Positions 36,078 to 45,037 of a stretch of 64,000 bases of DNA are shown piece by piece; position 1 is the stretch's first letter, and each line of letters begins with the position of its first letter. Both the position numbers and the translations under genes were made by a program. This stretch comes from Lysobacteraceae bacterium (lineage in GTDB: Bacteria > Pseudomonadota > Gammaproteobacteria > Xanthomonadales > Ahniellaceae), in contig JAJTHZ010000131.1 in assembly GCA_021299185.1 (NCBI GenBank), forward strand, positions 1 to 64,000, given 5' to 3'. Under the pieces are notes generated by a model. It was not told where the DNA came from. It worked only from the letters and a program-made list of their open reading frames with translations, and did no database searches.

Positions 36078-37391
36078 ATGCTCGCGCGTGTCCTCCGCCT
36101 GTGCCTGTTCCTGCTGCCGCTCGCCCTCGCGCTGGCACCGGCCGCACGCGCCGAGGTCGAGGTGCGCGACGCGCGGGTCAGCGAAGAAAAAGGCTTCACG
36201 CGCGCGGTGTTCGAACTCTCGCGCCCGGGCGAGTACAAGATCTTCAGCCTCGCCGACCCGGCGCGCGTGGTGATCGACCTCGAAGGCGCGCGGCTCGGCA
36301 GCGGGTTCAAGGCGCCGACCGGCGCCGGCGTGGTGAAGGGCGTGCGCAGCGGCGCGCCGCAGCCGGGCAGCCTGCGCGTGGTGCTGGACCTCAGCGATGC
36401 GGCGAAGCCGCGCTCGTTCGTGCTCACGCCCGGCCCGCGCGCGGGGCATCGGCTGGTGGTCGACCTGACGCCGCCGAAGTCGCAGCCGGTGAAGTCGGTG
36501 GAGAGCATCGCCGCGGGCGCGCCGCGCGACGTGGTCATCGCGATCGACGCCGGCCACGGCGGCCAGGACCCCGGCGCGATCGGCCCGCGCGGCACGCGCG
36601 AAAAGGACGTCACCCTGCAGATCGCGCGCCGCCTCGCCAAGGCGATCGACGCCACGCCGGGCATGAAGGCCGTGCTGATCCGCGACGAGGACGTGTTCCT
36701 GCCGCTCAAGCGCCGCTACGAGAAGGCGCGCGACGCCAAGGCCGATCTGTTCATCTCCCTGCACGCCGACGCGATCGCGTCCGGGCGCGCGGCCGGCTCC
36801 TCGGTGTACATGCTGTCCACCCGCGGCGCGAGTTCCGAGGCCGCGCGCTGGCTGGCCGACCGCGAGAACGCCTCCGACCTGGTCGGTGGCGTGTCGCTGT
36901 CCGACAAGGACGACACCCTGGCCGCGGTCCTGCTGGATCTGTCGCAGGGCGCCACGCTGGGCGCCAGCGACGCCGCGGCCAACCACGTGCTGCTGGCGCT
37001 GTCGCGCTTCGGGCGCGTGCACAAGCAGGAGGTGCAGCACGCCAACTTTGTGGTGCTGCGCTCGCCCGACGTGCCGTCGATCCTGGTCGAGACGGCGTTC
37101 ATCTCCAACGCCGAGGAAGAAAAGCGCCTGCGCGACCCGCGCCACCAGCAGAACCTCGCGCAGGCGATCACCGAGGGCGTCACCAACTATTTCTACACCG
37201 CGCCGCCGCCCGGCACCTTCATCGCGCAGAACCCGCGCAAGGCGCGCGAGCACATCGTCTCGCGCGGCGAAACCCTGGCCCTGATCGCGCAACGCCACGG
37301 CGTCAGCCTCGCCAGCCTGCGTCGCGCCAACGGCATCCGCGGCGATATCGTCAAGCCGGGGGATGTGTTGCGGATTCCGGGGACGGGGTGA
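36078..37391 (+). CDS. amiC: N-acetylmuramoyl-L-alanine amidase AmiC-like (AMIN, amidase_3, LysM)
   Basis: This 437-residue periplasmic amidase splits daughter-cell peptidoglycan. A signal peptide (1-24) is followed by an AMIN targeting domain (about 25-125, FSLADPARVVIDLEGARLG). The zinc amidase_3 domain (about 150-370) has IDAGHGGQDPGAIGPRGTREKDV and FISLHADAI with the metal residues. A C-terminal LysM (about 390-435, HIVSRGETLALIAQRHGVSLASLRRAN) is found in this lineage and absent from E. coli AmiC. ATG 36078 is chosen because the signal peptide begins there. A repeat-filled gap of 531 bases follows. Confidence 0.94.
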   Translation: MLARVLRLCLFLLPLALALAPAARAEVEVRDARVSEEKGFTRAVFELSRPGEYKIFSLADPARVVIDLEGARLGSGFKAPTGAGVVKGVRSGAPQPGSLRVVLDLSDAAKPRSFVLTPGPRAGHRLVVDLTPPKSQPVKSVESIAAGAPRDVVIAIDAGHGGQDPGAIGPRGTREKDVTLQIARRLAKAIDATPGMKAVLIRDEDVFLPLKRRYEKARDAKADLFISLHADAIASGRAAGSSVYMLSTRGASSEAARWLADRENASDLVGGVSLSDKDDTLAAVLLDLSQGATLGASDAAANHVLLALSRFGRVHKQEVQHANFVVLRSPDVPSILVETAFISNAEEEKRLRDPRHQQNLAQAITEGVTNYFYTAPPPGTFIAQNPRKAREHIVSRGETLALIAQRHGVSLASLRRANGIRGDIVKPGDVLRIPGTG

Positions 37392-37409
37392 TTGTTGGCG
37401 GTGAGGGAT

Positions 37410-37832
37410 GAGGGCCCAGGGCCCAGGGCCCGGAACCTTGATGGTGCTCGGTACGGTGCAGGATTTGGCTTCGTTCCTTGGTGCGCGGGTATAGGGCCCA
37501 GGGTATAGCCGAAGGTTGGGTGGCTCGCGGGATCGATTCGGCCGTGGGGGACCACCGTCTCGCACCGGCATCGATGCGTGCCACGGCCCCCGCATCGCAC
37601 CTGTACCCTGGGCCCTATACCCTTGCACGAAGAAGCGAAGCGGCGACCTCGTTCCTGCTGATCGCCCACCAGGTTCTGGACCCTGCTCGCGACGGCATCG
37701 TGGTGTGCCACGGTCTCCGCACCGCACCTATACCCTGGGCCCTATACCCGCGCACCCTGGAGCGAAGCGGCTATCTCGTTCCTGCTGATCGCCCACCAGT
37801 TTCTGGGCCCTGGGCCCTGAGCCCTGGGCCCT
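37410..37832. repeat. Large GGGCCCAGGG/GGGTATAG repeat array (locus 3)
   Basis: Most of the 531-base amiC-mutL gap is repeat. Direct units lie at 37410-37432 (GGGCCC repeated) and 37490-37508 (GGGTATAGGGCCCAGGG). Reverse-complement units lie at 37601-37623, 37728-37749 (CTATACCCTGGGCCC) and 37803-37832. AGCCGAAGGT next to the unit at 37507 recurs inverted at 54917. The outer and inner units are nested and could fold into one large structure. No gene with a ribosome binding site is seen. Confidence 0.85.
37568..37821 (+). repeat. 127-bp imperfect tandem repeat
   Basis: Two adjacent copies, about 37568-37694 and 37695-37821, have a constant 127-base offset. Shared blocks include GCATCG..GTGTGCCACGG, CGCACCT.TACCCTGGGCCC, GCGAAGCGGC and CTCGTTCCTGCTGATCGCCC. 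The copies differ at scattered positions, so the duplication is not very recent. Confidence 0.8.
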
Positions 37833-37922
37833 TTCAGAAACAACGCCCACCGCCGCGCGCCGCAACTCCCCCCCCAACCGCCCCTGCCGTATCATCCGGG
37901 ACCCGCCACGCCCCGATCGCCC

Positions 37923-39737
37923 GTGCGCATCCGCCAACTCCCCGAGCAACTGATCAACCAGATCGCCGCCGGCGAGGTGGTCGAGCGCCCGGCCTCGGTG
38001 GTGAAGGAATTGCTCGAGAACGCGCTCGACGCCGGCGCGCGACGGATCGAGATCGACCTGGAGGCGGGCGGTGCCAAGCTGGTGCGCCTGCGCGACGACG
38101 GCGGCGGGATCGCGCTGGACGACCTGCCGCTCGCGCTGTCGCGCCACGCGACCAGCAAGATCGCCAGCCTCGACGACCTCGAAACCGTGCGCACCCTGGG
38201 CTTCCGCGGCGAGGCGCTGCCGAGCATCGCCTCGGTCTCGCGCTTCGAGCTCGTTTCCCGCGAGCGCGGCGCCGAGCGCGCGTTCGCGATCGTTGCCGAG
38301 GACGGGACGCTCGGCGCGGTGAAGCCCGCGCAGCATCCCGAGGGCACCTCGGTGATCGCGCGCGACCTGTTCTTCAACGTGCCGGCGCGGCGCAAGTTCC
38401 TGCGCGCGGAGCGGACCGAACTCGGGCACGTCGAGGAACTGGTGCGCGCGCAGGCGCTGGCCAATCCGCACGTCGCCTTCCGCCTCAGCCACAACGGCAA
38501 GGTGCTGTCGAATCTCCTGCCGGTCGACGACCCGCAGCGGCGCGTGGCCGACGCGGTCGATCCGGATTTCGCCGCCGGCGCGTTGCGCATCGACGCCGAG
38601 GCCGGTGGTATCCGGCTGCACGGCTGGATCGGTGCGCCGACCGCCTCGCGCGGGCAGGCCGACCGGCAGTTCTTCTTCGTCAACGGGCGCATGGTGCGCG
38701 ATCGGCTGATCGCGCATGCCGTGCGCCAGGCGTATGCCGACGTGCTGTTCCACGGGCGCCATCCGGCGTTCGTGCTGGAACTGCGCATCGATCCGGCGGC
38801 GGTGGACGTCAACGTGCACCCGCAGAAACACGAGGTGCGCTTCCGCGACAGTCGCCTGGTGCACGACTTCGTGTTCCGCAGCCTGCATGCCGCGCTGGCG
38901 GACACGCGTGCGGGCGCGGCGGCGCCGATCGCAGCATCCCCGGCGCCCGCGTTCGCGCTGCCGGCGGCGAACGGAGGCGAGGGCGGAGCGTGGGCGCAGG
39001 CGCGGCTGGGGCTGCCCACGCGCGTCGCGTCGGTCCCGCTCGCCACCTATGGCGCGCTGTACGGCAACGCCGCGGCCGCCACGCCCGCGCCGGTGGGCGC
39101 GATCGCGGACGCCGCATCCACGCCGCAGCCGCTGCCGGAATCGCCCGCCGACCTGCCGCCGCTCGGCTTCGCGCTGGCGCAGTTGCGCGGCATCTACATC
39201 CTGGCCGAGAACGCACACGGCCTGGTGCTGGTCGACATGCACGCCGCGCACGAGCGCATCACCTACGAACGGCTCAAGGACGCGCGCGCCTTCGGCGCGG
39301 TGCCGTCGCAGTTGCTGCTGGTGCCGCCGACGTTGCGCGTGTCGCCGCGCGAGGCCGATGCGGTGGAGGAACACCAGGCGCGCTTCGCGGCGCTCGGCTT
39401 CGAGATCACCCGCAGCGGCCCGGATCGCGTGGTCGTGCGGCGCATCCCGTCCGCGCTGGAGGGCGCCGACGTCGAGCGGCTGGTCGGCGACGTGCTGGCC
39501 GATCTCGTCGAGCACGGTTCCGACGCGCGCCTGGTCGAGTACGAGAACGAACTGATGGCGACCATGGCCTGCCACGCCTCGGTGCGCGCCAACCGCCGGC
39601 TCACCCTCGCCGAGATGAACGGCCTGCTGCGCCAGATGGAGCAGACGGAGCGCAGCGGGCAGTGCAATCATGGTCGCCCGACCTGGGTCCAGTTGACGCA
39701 GGCCGAACTCGACCGCCTGTTCCTGCGTGGCCGCTGA
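37923..39737 (+). CDS. mutL: DNA mismatch repair protein MutL
   Basis: This 604-residue GHKL ATPase links MutS mismatch recognition to strand removal. It has N-terminal [43 protein letters not shown] and [14 protein letters not shown]. The C-terminal domain has [12 protein letters not shown], which fits the metal endonuclease motif DQHA(x)2E(x)4E except for Met in place of Gln, and QCNHGRPT near the end. This fits a nicking MutL of bacteria without MutH. It starts with GTG at 37923. Confidence 0.96.
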   Translation: MRIRQLPEQLINQIAAGEVVERPASVVKELLENALDAGARRIEIDLEAGGAKLVRLRDDGGGIALDDLPLALSRHATSKIASLDDLETVRTLGFRGEALPSIASVSRFELVSRERGAERAFAIVAEDGTLGAVKPAQHPEGTSVIARDLFFNVPARRKFLRAERTELGHVEELVRAQALANPHVAFRLSHNGKVLSNLLPVDDPQRRVADAVDPDFAAGALRIDAEAGGIRLHGWIGAPTASRGQADRQFFFVNGRMVRDRLIAHAVRQAYADVLFHGRHPAFVLELRIDPAAVDVNVHPQKHEVRFRDSRLVHDFVFRSLHAALADTRAGAAAPIAASPAPAFALPAANGGEGGAWAQARLGLPTRVASVPLATYGALYGNAAAATPAPVGAIADAASTPQPLPESPADLPPLGFALAQLRGIYILAENAHGLVLVDMHAAHERITYERLKDARAFGAVPSQLLLVPPTLRVSPREADAVEEHQARFAALGFEITRSGPDRVVVRRIPSALEGADVERLVGDVLADLVEHGSDARLVEYENELMATMACHASVRANRRLTLAEMNGLLRQMEQTERSGQCNHGRPTWVQLTQAELDRLFLRGR

Positions 39738-39753
39738 CCTGGAGTCGTTCCCG

Positions 39754-40638
39754 ATGCGCTTTCCGCTCGCCCTGCTCGCCGCTGCCATCACCGCCATGCC
39801 CGCGATCGCCATGGACCCTGCAACGCACCGCGATGAAGTCCAGCAGTGGCGCGAGGCCCGCGCCGCGCGCCTGACCGCGCCGGAAGGCTGGCTGAGCCTG
39901 GTCGGCCTGCACTGGGTCGAGCCGGGCACGCACCGGATCGGCAGCGCAGCCGACAACGACCTGGTGCTCGCGGTGGGGCCGGCGCACCTCGGCACGCTGG
40001 CGCTCGCCGACGACCGGATCACGCTGTCGCTCGCCGACGGCGTGGACGCGAAGATCGGCGACGGCGACGCCCGCGTCGGCGCGCTCGCGCCCGACAGCAG
40101 CGGTGCGCCCACCATCGTGCGCTTCGGCGAGGCATCGTTCAGCGTGATCGAACGCGGCGGCAAGTTCGGCCTGCGCGTGCGCGATCCGCAGGCGAAGACC
40201 CGCACCGGCTTCGCCGGGATCGACGCCTTCGAGATCGACGCCGGCTGGCGCTTCGAGGCCCGCTTCGAGCCGCATCCGCCCGGGCGCACGATCGACATCG
40301 TCAATGTGCTCGACATGCTCGAGCCGATGAACAACCCCGGCGTGGTGGTGTTCGAGAAGGATGGCAAGGAGTATCGCTTGGAGGCCCTCGACGACACCGG
40401 CGACGGCCAGCTGTTCCTGATCTTCGCCGACCGCACCAACGGCAAGCTCACCTACGGCCCGGGCCGATTCCTCTACGCCCCGCCGCCGGTCGATGGCAAG
40501 ACCATCGTCGACTTCAACCGCGCCTACAACCCGCCGTGCGCGTTCACGCCGTACTCGACCTGTCCGCTGCCGCCGCCGGAGAACCGGCTGGATCGCGCGG
40601 TCGAAGCGGGAGAGAAGAAGTACGCGGCGGCGCACTGA
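39754..40638 (+). CDS. DUF1684 family exported protein
   Basis: This 294-residue protein has a signal peptide (1-21). It matches the DUF1684 family: EVQQWREARAARLTAPEGWLSLVGLHWVEPGTHRIGS at the start, FAGIDAFEIDAGWRFEARFEP in the middle, and DFNRAYNPPCAFTPYSTCPLPPPENRL at the end. Family function is unknown. GGAG lies nine bases before the ATG at 39754. It is 16 bases after the mutL stop. Confidence 0.88.
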   Translation: MRFPLALLAAAITAMPAIAMDPATHRDEVQQWREARAARLTAPEGWLSLVGLHWVEPGTHRIGSAADNDLVLAVGPAHLGTLALADDRITLSLADGVDAKIGDGDARVGALAPDSSGAPTIVRFGEASFSVIERGGKFGLRVRDPQAKTRTGFAGIDAFEIDAGWRFEARFEPHPPGRTIDIVNVLDMLEPMNNPGVVVFEKDGKEYRLEALDDTGDGQLFLIFADRTNGKLTYGPGRFLYAPPPVDGKTIVDFNRAYNPPCAFTPYSTCPLPPPENRLDRAVEAGEKKYAAAH

Positions 40639-40797
40639 CCACGCGGCGCGCGGGTCCGGACGCGCCGCCTGCGCGCCGCCGCGCGCCGTGCGCGAACAGG
40701 GCGTTAACGCCCGCCCCGCGATGCTGTGCAGGCCGTGCGCAAGGCGATGGTTCGCGGTGCACGCATCAGGCCCCCGATGCTGCGGAGTGCATGCACC

Positions 40798-41172
40798 ATG
40801 GACGAAGCCCATTTGCGACGCCTGAATCTCGTGCTGGCCGGGTTGATCGCGGCCTTGCTCGCGCTGGTGGCTTCTGCGAGTCCTTGGGGATCGATCGGGC
40901 TGTCCGCATGGACGGCGTTGCCGGTGCTGGTGTTCGTGCCGCTGGTGCTCCTCGCGAGGGCTCGCGTCGGGCAGCAGGTGGCGCTGGGTGCGCTGGCGGT
41001 GTACGGCGTCGTGGCACTCGCGTTGGTCGGCAGCGGCACGGCTTCGATCGATCCGTTCTCGGCATTCGTGGTGTGGGTGCTGCCGGCCACCTTGTTCGTG
41101 TTGGCGGTCATGTTGACGTCGTGCGCGGCGCTGGTGGCGGCGCGCTGGGCGGCGCGGTCGGGAAATCCCTGA
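40798..41172 (+). CDS. Small integral membrane protein, unknown function
   Basis: This 124-residue protein has four predicted transmembrane helices (about 10-28, 33-52, 60-80, 88-112), separated by short loops. No conserved motif is recognised. GGAG lies 11 bases before the ATG at 40798; the earlier ATG at 40777 is possible. The 159-base gap before it has no clear promoter. The helical composition supports a real gene. Confidence 0.6.
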   Translation: MDEAHLRRLNLVLAGLIAALLALVASASPWGSIGLSAWTALPVLVFVPLVLLARARVGQQVALGALAVYGVVALALVGSGTASIDPFSAFVVWVLPATLFVLAVMLTSCAALVAARWAARSGNP

Positions 41173-41184
41173 GCCGGCACGTCG

Positions 41185-43017
41185 TCAGAGCCGCCACGAC
41201 AGGATCGGCCACAGGCCGTAGGCGGCAAGCAGCGCGAACAAGGCGATGATCGAAACGCCCGCCGCAAGCCGTACGCCGTCGATGGTCGGCCTGGCGCGGC
41301 GCGATCCTGCGCGCAGGCACTCCCACGCCGCCGCGAACGGTAGCGCGAGCGATCCGAGTGCGAGCGCGATCGTCGCCGGCGTCGGATCGCCGAGTTGCTG
41401 CCACGGCTGCAGCGCCACGGCGCCGATGCCGAGCCCGAAGACCGAGGCGCCGACGAAGCCCGGCTCGCGCCAGGCGCCGCGCACGGTGCGCCGCCGGCAC
41501 AGCGGTGCGACGAGGAAGTACAGCAGGGCGACGACGCCCGCGATGGTGACGATCCACAACGCCGCGAACTCGAACGGGCTGATCCTGCGCAGCGTGAGAT
41601 AGCTCGCGCTCAGCGTCGGCGTGCCGTCGGCGCCTTCGGTCAGTGCGAAGGTGGCCTGGACGCGGTCGTCCTGCCGATAGCGGCGATCGCCGAGGGATTC
41701 GAGTGCGCGCACCGGGCCCGAGGCGGGGGCCAGCGAGGGTGGCGCGGCGTCGAGGTCGAGCATCCAACTGCCGAACAGTTGGTCGGCGAGGGTCGCGAAG
41801 GAGAGCCGCGACGGGGCGGGCACGTAGCGGCCGGACCAGCGCCGATCGTCGGGTGGCGCGGCATCGGCGGGTGCGGGCGGCACCCTGCGCGCGACACCGA
41901 GGTGCTCGACGAAGCGCGCGTCGAAGCGGTCGTAGGCCGCGCCTTCGTGGTCGGCGTTGTGGGCGGCGAAGAATCCGCGACCGCGGTCCGGATAGATGCA
42001 GAACATCGCGCGCCAGCCGGCGATGCTGCCGCCGTGGCACCGGCCGACCGCGCCATGGCGATCGCGGGTGAACAGGCCGAGGCCATAGCCGGTGTCGAGC
42101 CCGGCGCGCGCGGCGTCGGTGTCCGCGGCGTGGCCCATCGCGCGCAGGAGGTCGCTGCGGATCACCACGCGGCCGTCGGAGGTGCCGTCGCCGAGCAGGA
42201 ATCGCATCAGGGTTGCCATGTCGGCGGCGTTGGTGAGGAACTGCGCGGCGGGGCGGACCGCGACCGGGATCGGAAGGATGGGTTCGCCAGCGTCGAGGTG
42301 GCCGCTCGCCAGCGGCGCATGGCGGGTCGCATCCGGAAACGCCGTGCTCGACGCAGGCATGCCGATCGCCTGCAGCACTTCGCGATCGAGGAAGTCCTCG
42401 TAGTGCTCGCCCGTGATCGCCTCGATCACCATGCCGGCGAGATGGAAGCTGGTGTTCGAGTAGGAAAACACGCGGCCGGGTTCGGTGCGCAGGCGCAGCA
42501 GCCGCTGATCGCCGTCCACCGCCGTCGCGAGCGGCTGGCCCGGCGTGTTGCGCGTGCTGAAGAAATGGCGCAGGCGGATGTCGTCCAGCCCGCCGGTCAT
42601 GTCGATCAAATGGCGCACGCGCAGCGGGCTGCGCTCGGCCCACGGGTTGTCGATCGGCAGATCGGGCAGCACGGCGTCCACCGGCGAGTCGAGGTCGAGC
42701 CGGCCCTGGGTGACGAGACGCAGCACGCCCAGCGCGGTGACGGTCTTGGCCACCGATCCGAGCAGCACCCGGTGCTCGGCGCGCATCGGTTCGGCGCGTG
42801 CGACGTCGGCGAGGCCGACCGCGCCGACCTGCGTCGCGTCGCCGTCGATCGTGGCGTAGACGAGGCCGGCGAGTTGCTCCTCCGCCAGCAGCCGGGCGAA
42901 GTCGGCATCGAGCGGGGGCGGTGCCGCGGCATGCACGGGCGCGGCGGCGGCGCCCAGCGCGAGCACGAGGCAGGCCGCGCGGCGCAGCGCGCCGCGGCCC
43001 AGGGTCGGGGTGGTCAT
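41185..43017 (-). CDS. Serine hydrolase (beta-lactamase/class C PBP family) with C-terminal membrane anchor
   Basis: This 610-residue protein has a signal peptide (1-30). The serine-hydrolase domain has SVAK at 88-91 (nucleophile Ser88) and YSN at 186-188. A linker domain follows, and four transmembrane helices end the protein (about 450-605). Such proteins act on D-amino-acid peptides or esters in the periplasm; lactamase activity is not implied. Its ATG overlaps the stop of the histidine kinase gene (ATGA), so translation is coupled. It may belong to the output or input of that two-component system. Confidence 0.88.
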   Translation of the reverse strand: MTTPTLGRGALRRAACLVLALGAAAAPVHAAAPPPLDADFARLLAEEQLAGLVYATIDGDATQVGAVGLADVARAEPMRAEHRVLLGSVAKTVTALGVLRLVTQGRLDLDSPVDAVLPDLPIDNPWAERSPLRVRHLIDMTGGLDDIRLRHFFSTRNTPGQPLATAVDGDQRLLRLRTEPGRVFSYSNTSFHLAGMVIEAITGEHYEDFLDREVLQAIGMPASSTAFPDATRHAPLASGHLDAGEPILPIPVAVRPAAQFLTNAADMATLMRFLLGDGTSDGRVVIRSDLLRAMGHAADTDAARAGLDTGYGLGLFTRDRHGAVGRCHGGSIAGWRAMFCIYPDRGRGFFAAHNADHEGAAYDRFDARFVEHLGVARRVPPAPADAAPPDDRRWSGRYVPAPSRLSFATLADQLFGSWMLDLDAAPPSLAPASGPVRALESLGDRRYRQDDRVQATFALTEGADGTPTLSASYLTLRRISPFEFAALWIVTIAGVVALLYFLVAPLCRRRTVRGAWREPGFVGASVFGLGIGAVALQPWQQLGDPTPATIALALGSLALPFAAAWECLRAGSRRARPTIDGVRLAAGVSIIALFALLAAYGLWPILSWRL

Positions 43018-44246
43018 TTCCAGAGACTCGCTTGCGCGAGCCCATCGCGCTGGCAGAAGGTGAAGTGGGCGCCGTGGCGTTCGAGCAGGCGGCGCAGGAT
43101 GTCCTGGCCGAGCCCGAGGCCTTCGCGCGGCGCGGCGAGCTCGGCCGCGCGCGGCGGATCGGCCGCGTTCTCGACCTGCAGCGCGCCGTCGACGAAGGCG
43201 ATCCGCACGGTGCCGCCGGGTCGGCCATGGGTGAACGCGTTCTCGAGCAGGATGGCGACCGCGCGCTCGAGCACCGGGACCGGTAACGGCAGCGCATCGC
43301 CGCGCGCCAGCGCCACGTCCAGCACCATGTCGCGACGGTCGATCCAGTCGGCGTGCGCGAGCACCCACGACTCCACCAGCGGCAGCAGGGCGGTAGGTCC
43401 GGGCGCGGTCGCCGACGGCGCGGGTTCGCGCGCGAGCAGCAGCAGGGTGTCCACGGCCTGGCGCATCTGCGCGGTGGCGGCCTGCATCGACTGCAGTGCC
43501 TGCACATCCGCGGCGTCGCGCCCGGGCGTCGCCAGCAGGCGCTCGAGGGCCATGCCGAGCACCGACAGCGGCGTGCGCAGTTCGTGGCTGACGTCGCGGG
43601 TGAAGGCCTGCTCGCGGGCGATGAACGAACGGGTGCGATCGAGCAGGGTCTCGAAACGCCGCGCAAGGTCGCCAATCTCGTCGTCGCGGGTCGCGTCCGA
43701 GAGGCGCTCCGGCAGTCGCTCGGGGCTGCCACGCGACACCTCGCGCGCGAGGCGCTCCAGCGGCTGGCTGATCCGACGCGCGAGCCACCATCCGAGGCCC
43801 AGCGCCAGCAGGGCGATCGCGCCGGCCCAGAGCGCGAACCAGCGCAGCAGCTTGTCGCGTATCGGCCGTACCACCAGTTGCTGGCTCACTTCGATGACCA
43901 GCCACGGCGGCTGGCCGGGCTGCAGCAGGGCGCGCACGTGGTAGTGGCGCCCGGCGTCGCCGGGCGCTTCGCGGCGCAGCGGCTCCTCGGTGAGACTGCG
44001 GGCGAGGTCGGCCGGCAGCGCGGTCGCATCCGCGATGAGCTGCACGCCCGGGGTCGTCGGCGGCGTCCAGTCGCCGGTCCGCGCGCGATGCTCGCGCTGG
44101 CGCCCGGCTTCCTGCGTCAGGGCACGCTCCAGCAGTCGATCCTCGACGGTGTAGATGAACATGAAGGCGAACAGCGCGTACAGCGCGCTGACGGCGAGCG
44201 TGAACAGCGCGAAGGGCAGCATGAGGCGGCGGCGCAGGCGGCTCAT
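43014..44246 (-). CDS. Sensor histidine kinase (HAMP type)
   Basis: This 410-residue inner-membrane kinase has transmembrane helices at about 8-30 and 135-157, with a periplasmic sensor of about 105 residues between them. Then come HAMP (WWLARRISQPLERLAREV), the H-box DVSHELRTPLSVLG, and an ATPase domain with LLENAFTHG (N box) and GLGLGQDILRRLL (G2). The G1 box is degenerate (VENAADPP). The signal is unknown. It follows the response-regulator gene by 83 bases, a gap that holds a REP-like palindrome. Confidence 0.92.
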   Translation of the reverse strand: MSRLRRRLMLPFALFTLAVSALYALFAFMFIYTVEDRLLERALTQEAGRQREHRARTGDWTPPTTPGVQLIADATALPADLARSLTEEPLRREAPGDAGRHYHVRALLQPGQPPWLVIEVSQQLVVRPIRDKLLRWFALWAGAIALLALGLGWWLARRISQPLERLAREVSRGSPERLPERLSDATRDDEIGDLARRFETLLDRTRSFIAREQAFTRDVSHELRTPLSVLGMALERLLATPGRDAADVQALQSMQAATAQMRQAVDTLLLLAREPAPSATAPGPTALLPLVESWVLAHADWIDRRDMVLDVALARGDALPLPVPVLERAVAILLENAFTHGRPGGTVRIAFVDGALQVENAADPPRAAELAAPREGLGLGQDILRRLLERHGAHFTFCQRDGLAQASLWK

Positions 44247-44280
44247 GTCAGGGCGTCGGCAGGCCGCGGGTCGAAACGCC

Positions 44281-44304
44281 CGCGGCGCACGCGCCGCTCC
44301 CGCC
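44281..44304. repeat. Single REP-like palindrome between response regulator and kinase genes
   Basis: CGCGGCGCACGCGCCGCTCCC closely matches the right-hand element at 33930-33955 and is the reverse of the GGGAGCGGCG head. A lone copy inside an operon could form a hairpin in the mRNA and uncouple expression of the two genes. Confidence 0.7.
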
Positions 44305-44329
44305 ACCCGCCACGGTCATGGCGTGGGCC

Positions 44330-45037
44330 TCATGCATCGCCATCGTCCGGTTCGAGGCGCAGCCCCACGCCGTGCACGGTGCGCAGCATCGGCCGTGCCG
44401 GCGGGCGGTCGAGCGCCTGTCGCAGTTGGTACAGATGGGTTCGCAGCGGGTCGGATTCCGGCGGGTCGCCGTCCCACAGGCGGGTGATGATCTCGCTGCG
44501 GGTCAGCGCGCGCGGCGACGCCTCCGCCAGCAGCAGCAGCAGGCCGAAGGCCGTGGGGCCGACCTGCAGCGGACGACCGTCGCGCCAGGCCGCGCGTGAA
44601 CGGCGGTCGATGCGCAGCGTGCCGATGCGCAGTTCGTAGTCGGCGTGCGCGGTGGGCCGTCGGCCGAGGGCGCGCACGCGGGCCAGTAGCTCCGCGCCCG
44701 CGAACGGCTTCACGAGGTAGTCGTCGGCGCCGGCGGCGAAGCCGTCGATCTTGTCGGGAAGGGCATCGCGCGCGGTCAGCATCAGCACCGGCACGTGGCG
44801 ATCGGCCTCGGCGCGCAGTCGCTCGCACAGGCGCAGTCCGTCAATGCCGGGCAGGCCGAGGTCGAGCACCAGCACGTCGGGTGGCGCGGCGAGTGCGGCG
44901 GCCAGCCCCGTACGCCCGTCGGCGGCTTCGTCGACGCGGTGACCCGCGTCGCGCAGCAGGGCCGCGACCTGCGCGCGCAGCGGCGCGTGGTCTTCGACCA
45001 GCAGCACGCGCAGGGCCTCGGGCGAGGGTCGGTTCAC
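44330..45037 (-). CDS. Response regulator, OmpR/PhoB family
   Basis: This 235-residue protein has a receiver domain with VLLVEDHAPLRAQVAALL, phosphoacceptor Asp in VLVLDLGLPGIDG, and Lys in DDYLVKPFA. The winged helix ends RTVHGVGLRLEP. The start is the GTG at 45037, whose GTGA overlaps the stop of the restored PfpI-like frame. Because of a frameshift there, the frame continues upstream without a stop and would fuse this protein to the PfpI-like domain. The Arg/Ala-rich joining stretch shows that the fusion is not natural. It pairs with the downstream histidine kinase. Confidence 0.92.
   Translation of the reverse strand: MNRPSPEALRVLLVEDHAPLRAQVAALLRDAGHRVDEAADGRTGLAAALAAPPDVLVLDLGLPGIDGLRLCERLRAEADRHVPVLMLTARDALPDKIDGFAAGADDYLVKPFAGAELLARVRALGRRPTAHADYELRIGTLRIDRRSRAAWRDGRPLQVGPTAFGLLLLLAEASPRALTRSEIITRLWDGDPPESDPLRTHLYQLRQALDRPPARPMLRTVHGVGLRLEPDDGDA

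Noticed and set aside
32753-36709. A 1318-codon open frame on the minus strand reading from queG across nnrD, tsaE and part of amiC
   Set aside because: The upstream part is Arg/Ala/Gly-rich, lacks any domain and lies opposite four clear genes. It is a G+C artefact; only the queG part from 33838 is real.
41185-43905. A serine hydrolase starting upstream at 43905
   Set aside because: The extra frame lies opposite the histidine kinase gene and is Arg/Ala-rich; the ATG at 43017 has a signal peptide and overlaps the kinase stop as expected.
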